NCBI GenBank assembly: GCA_013391385.1
Contig: JACBFI010000001.1
Location: 1-64,000, forward strand
Direction of reading: 5' to 3'
From: Sediminibacterium sp. Gen4
GTDB lineage: Bacteria > Bacteroidota > Bacteroidia > Chitinophagales > Chitinophagaceae
Length of the DNA stretch: 64,000 nucleotides
Position 1 is the stretch's first letter, and each line of letters opens with the position of its first letter. A program made the translations under genes and the position numbers. Below are positions 60,991-64,000 of the stretch, piece after piece. The notes beneath the pieces were generated by a model, which was not told the origin of the DNA, made no database searches, and saw only the letters and a list, made by a program, of their open reading frames with translations.

Positions 60991-61512
60991 TCAAGAAAAA
61001 ATTTCCCTAAACATCTTTTTTAGACTGAAGCTTTTAGCTCCATCATTTTTAAACTTTCCCGTTACAAAACCCCTTAACTGATTATAATTAGCAAAATAAT
61101 ATTGTGAAATATGCACTACTTTTTTTTGATTGTTGATTAACGTAATACATTCATAAGGTAATGGAAGCGCAGGTTGTAATGTACTGTGAAAACTGGTAAT
61201 CGTATCATAACTGTATACTTTCGTATTCCCGATTCCGAAAAATGATTGAACTACTATATCCTTATCCGTAAAAGATATTTTGATCGCCCTTAACCTCAAT
61301 TCTCCCCAAACCATCACCAACCAAATCAGCGCTACCACTATAAAAGCAATAATGCCTCCAATCATATCGAATATATCGTTAGATGTAAGCGTATACCAAA
61401 CTGTACCCGGTAATAATATAGATGTGATCACGCCATAAAAAACAGGTACCACTATCCTGTTTGAAAATACCGATACCAATACGGGGTTTGTTGTATCTTC
61501 TTTTACATCCAT
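60991..61512 (-). CDS. Membrane protein with PH-like domain, unknown function
   Basis: Two membrane segments occupy residues about 20-70 (VFYGVITSILLPGTVWYTLT, GGIIAFIVVALIWLVMVWGE). After them the strand pattern AIKISFTDKDIVVQSFFGIG...YSYDTITSFHSTLQP resembles bacterial PH-domain (YdbS/YdbT or DUF304-like) proteins. No catalytic residues are seen. The next gene (61615) has a similar layout, so the pair may be related in role, each on its own transcript. Confidence 0.75.
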   Translation of the reverse strand: MDVKEDTTNPVLVSVFSNRIVVPVFYGVITSILLPGTVWYTLTSNDIFDMIGGIIAFIVVALIWLVMVWGELRLRAIKISFTDKDIVVQSFFGIGNTKVYSYDTITSFHSTLQPALPLPYECITLINNQKKVVHISQYYFANYNQLRGFVTGKFKNDGAKSFSLKKMFREIFS

Positions 61513-61614
61513 TTTTAAAGACTCATTTTACAATCAAAAACTCCTTTTACAATTACATTACAGTTTGTATTCCGCACCTGATTGATATATCTATTTAGTC
61601 TACATGAACATCCA

Positions 61615-62166
61615 CTACGCTTTTGTTTTACTTGCATTCCAGTATCGCATCATCAATTCATATACCTCATTGGCTTTATTCCCAAAACTGCTCAAACGGA
61701 AGAACATATCGGCATCATACATATTTTTATTCAAATCCATCAACCCTCTCATGAGTGGATTAAATTGTTGGGTATATATAGATGGATCTTTAAACTTAAT
61801 CGCCAATACTTTTTCCCAAATAGGTCCGGGAAGTTGACCCTGTGTAGTTCTGACTTCTGTGAACTTTATTTCTGCCACGTTCGTCCATTCCATAAAACCG
61901 GATGAAATACCTCCGGGATTGTATTCAAAACCTTTTTCATTCATCATCAAGACATCAGGATTCAAAATGATGGCTCGCAGCGCCATGAATAAAACCACGC
62001 CGCCTATACCGCCGATGATCAATGCGATGATGATTCCTCCTCCTTCAAATTCTACAGGCTCATCCTTCAAAAAAAAGGCCCAAAAAGTAACTCCCATCAG
62101 AAAGAGTACAGCCACCAATATTATTACATGACCAAGTCTGTTGTTTTTTATTTTAAAGGTATGCAT
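61615..62166 (-). CDS. STM3941-like membrane protein, unknown function
   Basis: Two membrane segments (VIILVAVLFLMGVTFWAFFL and IIIALIIGGIGGVVLFMALR) are followed by a PH-like segment (MMNEKGFEYNPGGISSGFME, WTNVAEIKFTEV). The order and spacing resemble the STM3941 family of small membrane proteins, which has no known function. ATG 62166 (MHTFKIKNNR) is preferred to the frame's start at 62202. Confidence 0.75.
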   Translation of the reverse strand: MHTFKIKNNRLGHVIILVAVLFLMGVTFWAFFLKDEPVEFEGGGIIIALIIGGIGGVVLFMALRAIILNPDVLMMNEKGFEYNPGGISSGFMEWTNVAEIKFTEVRTTQGQLPGPIWEKVLAIKFKDPSIYTQQFNPLMRGLMDLNKNMYDADMFFRLSSFGNKANEVYELMMRYWNASKTKA

Positions 62167-62364
62167 GGGTTCGTTTTGAAAATGAATATAGCTACTGTGC
62201 AATAATATTTAATTCCATCATGGCTTACTAATAAAAGTAGATCTGATGTATCATTGAAAATACTATTATTATCCAGTACTATTCATACCCAATTTTAGGT
62301 AAGTTAAGTGGCAGTAGAAAATCATGTTGAATAGCATGCATGATTCAAAATCATCGCTCAGATT

Positions 62365-62805
62365 TTATTGTGCTAGCAATGCCTGCATATACTTTCGGAC
62401 GTCGAGGAATAGATAATACAATTGCCTGGCTTCCGCCTCGGTTGCTTTTTGAAACATCAAACGAGTCATTTTATCCGACTGCTGAAAATAGATCCAGTTA
62501 CCGGGAACATGTGTTTTATAGTTAATAGGAACAAAATCAATACCCATTTGATGAAGAGAATCGGTTTTTGAAGATTCCAGGTTTTTTATGTTTACGGTTA
62601 TATAGCTTCCATCTCTATTCTTCACTGAAAAAACTGAATCAGATAATAAATGAACGGTTCTACCTCTTTCATCATATTTATGTAAACTATCATTCAGTTG
62701 CTGTATGACTCGATCCAGTTCTTCCCGAATTTGCGTTTTCTGCGAATAGGACTGAAGATAGATTGCGAATAAAAGTGATAGTGAAAAAAATAATTTCAAT
62801 TTCAT
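62365..62805 (-). CDS. Exported protein of unknown function, 146 aa
   Basis: A signal peptide (MKLKLFFSLSLLFAIYLQSY) precedes a helical, charged segment (REELDRVIQQLNDSLHKYDE) and a beta-rich remainder ending FLDVRKYMQALLAQ. No family is recognised. It lies on its own between two spaces without genes. Confidence 0.7.
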   Translation of the reverse strand: MKLKLFFSLSLLFAIYLQSYSQKTQIREELDRVIQQLNDSLHKYDERGRTVHLLSDSVFSVKNRDGSYITVNIKNLESSKTDSLHQMGIDFVPINYKTHVPGNWIYFQQSDKMTRLMFQKATEAEARQLYYLFLDVRKYMQALLAQ

Positions 62806-62962
62806 ATTCTTGTTTGTACTAAATAAAAATAGGTGTTATTATCTTCTATTGCTTCTGTAAAGAAAGCATGAGAGTTAATAAGTATTATCAAAATAAATGG
62901 GTGCAAAAACAATACCGAAGAGGTTTTCCTACAAACTTCATCTATCAATTGTATGCAATAAA

Positions 62963-62998
62963 AAAAGCAGCTACGATTTTTAGATCGCAACTGCTTGA
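62963..62998 (-). terminator. Terminator-like hairpin after the tRNA-like element
   Basis: AAGCAGTTGCGAT and ATCGTAGCTGCTT pair (one bulge/mismatch) and are followed on the minus strand by TTTTTT. It is placed as a terminator for the tRNA-like sequence just upstream. Confidence 0.75.
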
Positions 62999-63008
62999 TT
63001 TTGAAGTC

Positions 63009-63075
63009 GGCCCACCTGGGCTTGAACCAGGGACCCTCCCGACTTATGTCGGGATGCTCTAACCAACTGAGCTTA
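63009..63075 (-). pseudogene. tRNA-Met-derived pseudogene (no 5' acceptor strand)
   Basis: On the minus strand: AAGCTCAGTTGGTTAGAGC (D arm), a hairpin CCCGAC-ATAA-GTCGGG in the anticodon-arm position, then AGGGTCCCTGGTTCAAGCCC and AGGTGGGCC (T arm and acceptor 3' strand). The sequence before the D arm is CATTTTGGT, which does not pair with the acceptor 3' strand, and the anticodon arm has a four-base loop instead of seven. So it has tRNA ancestry but cannot make a normal tRNA. It shares 28 identical bases with the fragment at 63115-63160. Confidence 0.7.
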
Positions 63076-63083
63076 CCAAAATG

Positions 63084-63112
63084 AAAAAAGCGAAGACTTT
63101 CATCTTCGCTTT
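63084..63112 (-). terminator. Terminator after the tRNA-Met 3' fragment
   Basis: AAAGCGAAGA and TCTTCGCTTT pair around a short loop, followed on the minus strand by TTTTTT. It sits just downstream of the fragment at 63115, where a native tRNA terminator would be. Confidence 0.82.
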
Positions 63113-63114
63113 GT

Positions 63115-63160
63115 GGGCCCACCTGGGCTTGAACCAGGGACCCCCTGATTATGAGTCAGG
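63115..63160 (-). other. 3' part of tRNA-Met(CAT), probable integration site (att)
   Basis: On the minus strand the stretch reads CCTGACTCATAATCAGG (anticodon arm with loop CTCATAA, anticodon CAT), then GGGTCCCTGGTTCAAGCCC and AGGTGGGCCC: the last 46 bases of a tRNA-Met. Homology stops sharply at the 5' side of the anticodon stem, where AT-rich sequence begins. Tyrosine integrases commonly cross over in a tRNA anticodon region and leave just such a 3' fragment. The native terminator on the left implies the inserted DNA lies to the right. No integrase gene is within the window. Confidence 0.68.
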
Positions 63161-63345
63161 AAACTGATTTTTTAATGCGTTTATTGTCAATAGTTTACAA
63201 GCTAATTGCTATTTTAAAGAACTTTTCTGACCCAAAATGTGACCCAATTTTTGATTTTAAATTACGATTGTAAAAATAAAAACGACATAATAAAGCAAAG
63301 AATGTTTATTTCTTCTAAACGAAGCAAATCTATTTAATAGTTAAG
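63161..63345. other. AT-rich gene-free start of a presumed genomic island
   Basis: Directly after the tRNA fragment the sequence turns AT-rich. It contains the near-repeat TGACCCAAAATGTGACCCAA at 63228-63247 (two TGACCC words nine bases apart). I see no gene. Confidence 0.45.
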
Positions 63346-64000
63346 TTAACTCGACTTCATTTCTTCTAACAATTTAATATCTTCAATACAACTTTTATAC
63401 AATTCAGGATAACTATTTGGAGTAAATATTTTCATTGCGTTTTCATAATAGGATCTTGCAAGTTTATAATTTTCATCAGTTTTATTTAAAGACATTATAA
63501 ACTTGTAAGCTTGCCCCAAAGTGTACATAGTCATAGCATATTCTTTTGGATATTTATTTACAGAATACAATTTCAAAGATTCATGAATTAAATTAATTCC
63601 TTTTGAAAATATTGTTTCATTATAAGAATTATCAATTTTTAGCGTTTGTAAATAAAGTAATCCAAGATTATTACATGCTGTAGCATAATCTTGGGGACTA
63701 TCATGAAGAGTAAATATTTTCAATGCCTCTTCAGTGTACTCTATTGCCTTAGAAATATTAAACTTTTCATCACAGATCTTTGCTAAACCTGTATATGCTC
63801 TTGCTAAATCACCTTGAAGTGAAGCATAAAAAAAAGGCTCCTTCTCTATGGAAACGTTACGTAAAGCATCCTCATAATATTCGATTGCCAAAGTGATATT
63901 ATTTTCTGTATTTTCAAAATTTGACAACTCAAGGAGTATTGAAGCTAATGAAGTAGTTTTGAGATAATAATCATCGTTTTTTTCAGAATCCGCTACAACT
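63346..64000 (-). CDS. Tetratricopeptide-repeat protein, 5' end outside the window
   Basis: The frame is open from the right edge (64000) to the stop at 63346, so at least 217 C-terminal residues are present and the start is not visible; the first TTG inside the frame is not the true start. At least four TPR-type units appear: AIEYYEDALRNVSIEKEPFF, LARAYTGLAKICDEKFNISK, AIEYTEEALKIF..PQDYATACNNLGLLYLQ and ARSYYENAMKIFTPNSYPEL, each with an about 40-residue period. Such repeats bind partner proteins. Very AT-rich, as expected for cargo of the presumed island. Confidence 0.85.
   Translation of the reverse strand, partial: VVADSEKNDDYYLKTTSLASILLELSNFENTENNITLAIEYYEDALRNVSIEKEPFFYASLQGDLARAYTGLAKICDEKFNISKAIEYTEEALKIFTLHDSPQDYATACNNLGLLYLQTLKIDNSYNETIFSKGINLIHESLKLYSVNKYPKEYAMTMYTLGQAYKFIMSLNKTDENYKLARSYYENAMKIFTPNSYPELYKSCIEDIKLLEEMKSS

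Noticed and set aside
62802..63122. Small frames (62802-63122 minus, 62868-63062 plus) with peptides such as GPPGLEPGT
   Set aside because: These are translations of tRNA-derived sequence, a well-known false ORF type.

Overview
This window is chromosomal DNA of a Bacteroidota bacterium, most likely of the Chitinophagaceae. The evidence is: Bacteroidota-type -7 boxes (TAnnTTTG) in front of many genes with almost no Shine-Dalgarno sequences, many lipoprotein-type signal peptides, Bacteroidota-specific families (DUF4834-like protein, DUF3347, a 615-residue PurF, RecQ with an extra C-terminal HTH region, a T9SS sorting-domain-like ORF), and the rimP-nusA-infB order. The genus call is inference; the sequence carries no rRNA.

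Layout. 1-4.8 kb is an accessory region: the 5' part of an IS256-family transposase, four genes of unknown function, a scrap of an OmpR-type response regulator, and a gene-free stretch with short repeats. 4.8-13.2 kb holds feoB, a class A beta-lactamase-like protein, a BCP peroxiredoxin, the N-terminal half only of carB, the C-terminal half only of a split transketolase, and pdxH. 13.3-25 kb holds an RND pump with its adaptor, exported unknowns, an esterase, an orphan ParA, ChrA, a 2OG-Fe(II) oxygenase and a DUF3089 lipoprotein. 25-26.4 kb is a small operon of three tiny genes that looks toxin-antitoxin-like. 26.4-36 kb holds an ExbD, a secreted nuclease-like protein, recQ, kdsD, a mannose-1-phosphate guanylyltransferase, a FabH-like synthase, a CLC-F type fluoride exporter with its own fluoride riboswitch, and map. 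36-45.8 kb is redox and stress functions: an AhpD-like protein with a Crp regulator, purF, then FMN reductase, three pirins, OsmC, YceI and a MarR regulator with two matching operator-like palindromes. 46-53 kb is the core block (parvulin PPIase, infB, nusA, rimP). 54.8-60.9 kb is a copper-resistance locus: a multicopper oxidase/outer-membrane barrel fusion broken by two in-frame stop codons, DUF3347, a CopZ-like protein, an AraC regulator with an N-terminal CxxC metal-site, and divergent copA. The right end (63.0-64.0 kb) has two tRNA-Met-derived remnants, one ending exactly like an integration site, followed by a TPR gene cut by the window edge.

Intergenic space is unusually rich in short repeats: heptanucleotide arrays of several unrelated units at more than a dozen sites, CACAGAG-type inverted repeats, GACGCAGATT-type palindromes and GTCCGGC hairpins.

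The strongest second-look items are the doubly interrupted multicopper oxidase, the fluoride riboswitch/CLC-F pair, the MarR operators, the half carB and half transketolase side by side, the tRNA-Met integration scar, the copied purF tail and the heptamer repeats. I did not find a clearly novel defence or metabolic system; the nearest candidate is the three-gene operon at 25.6-26.3 kb.
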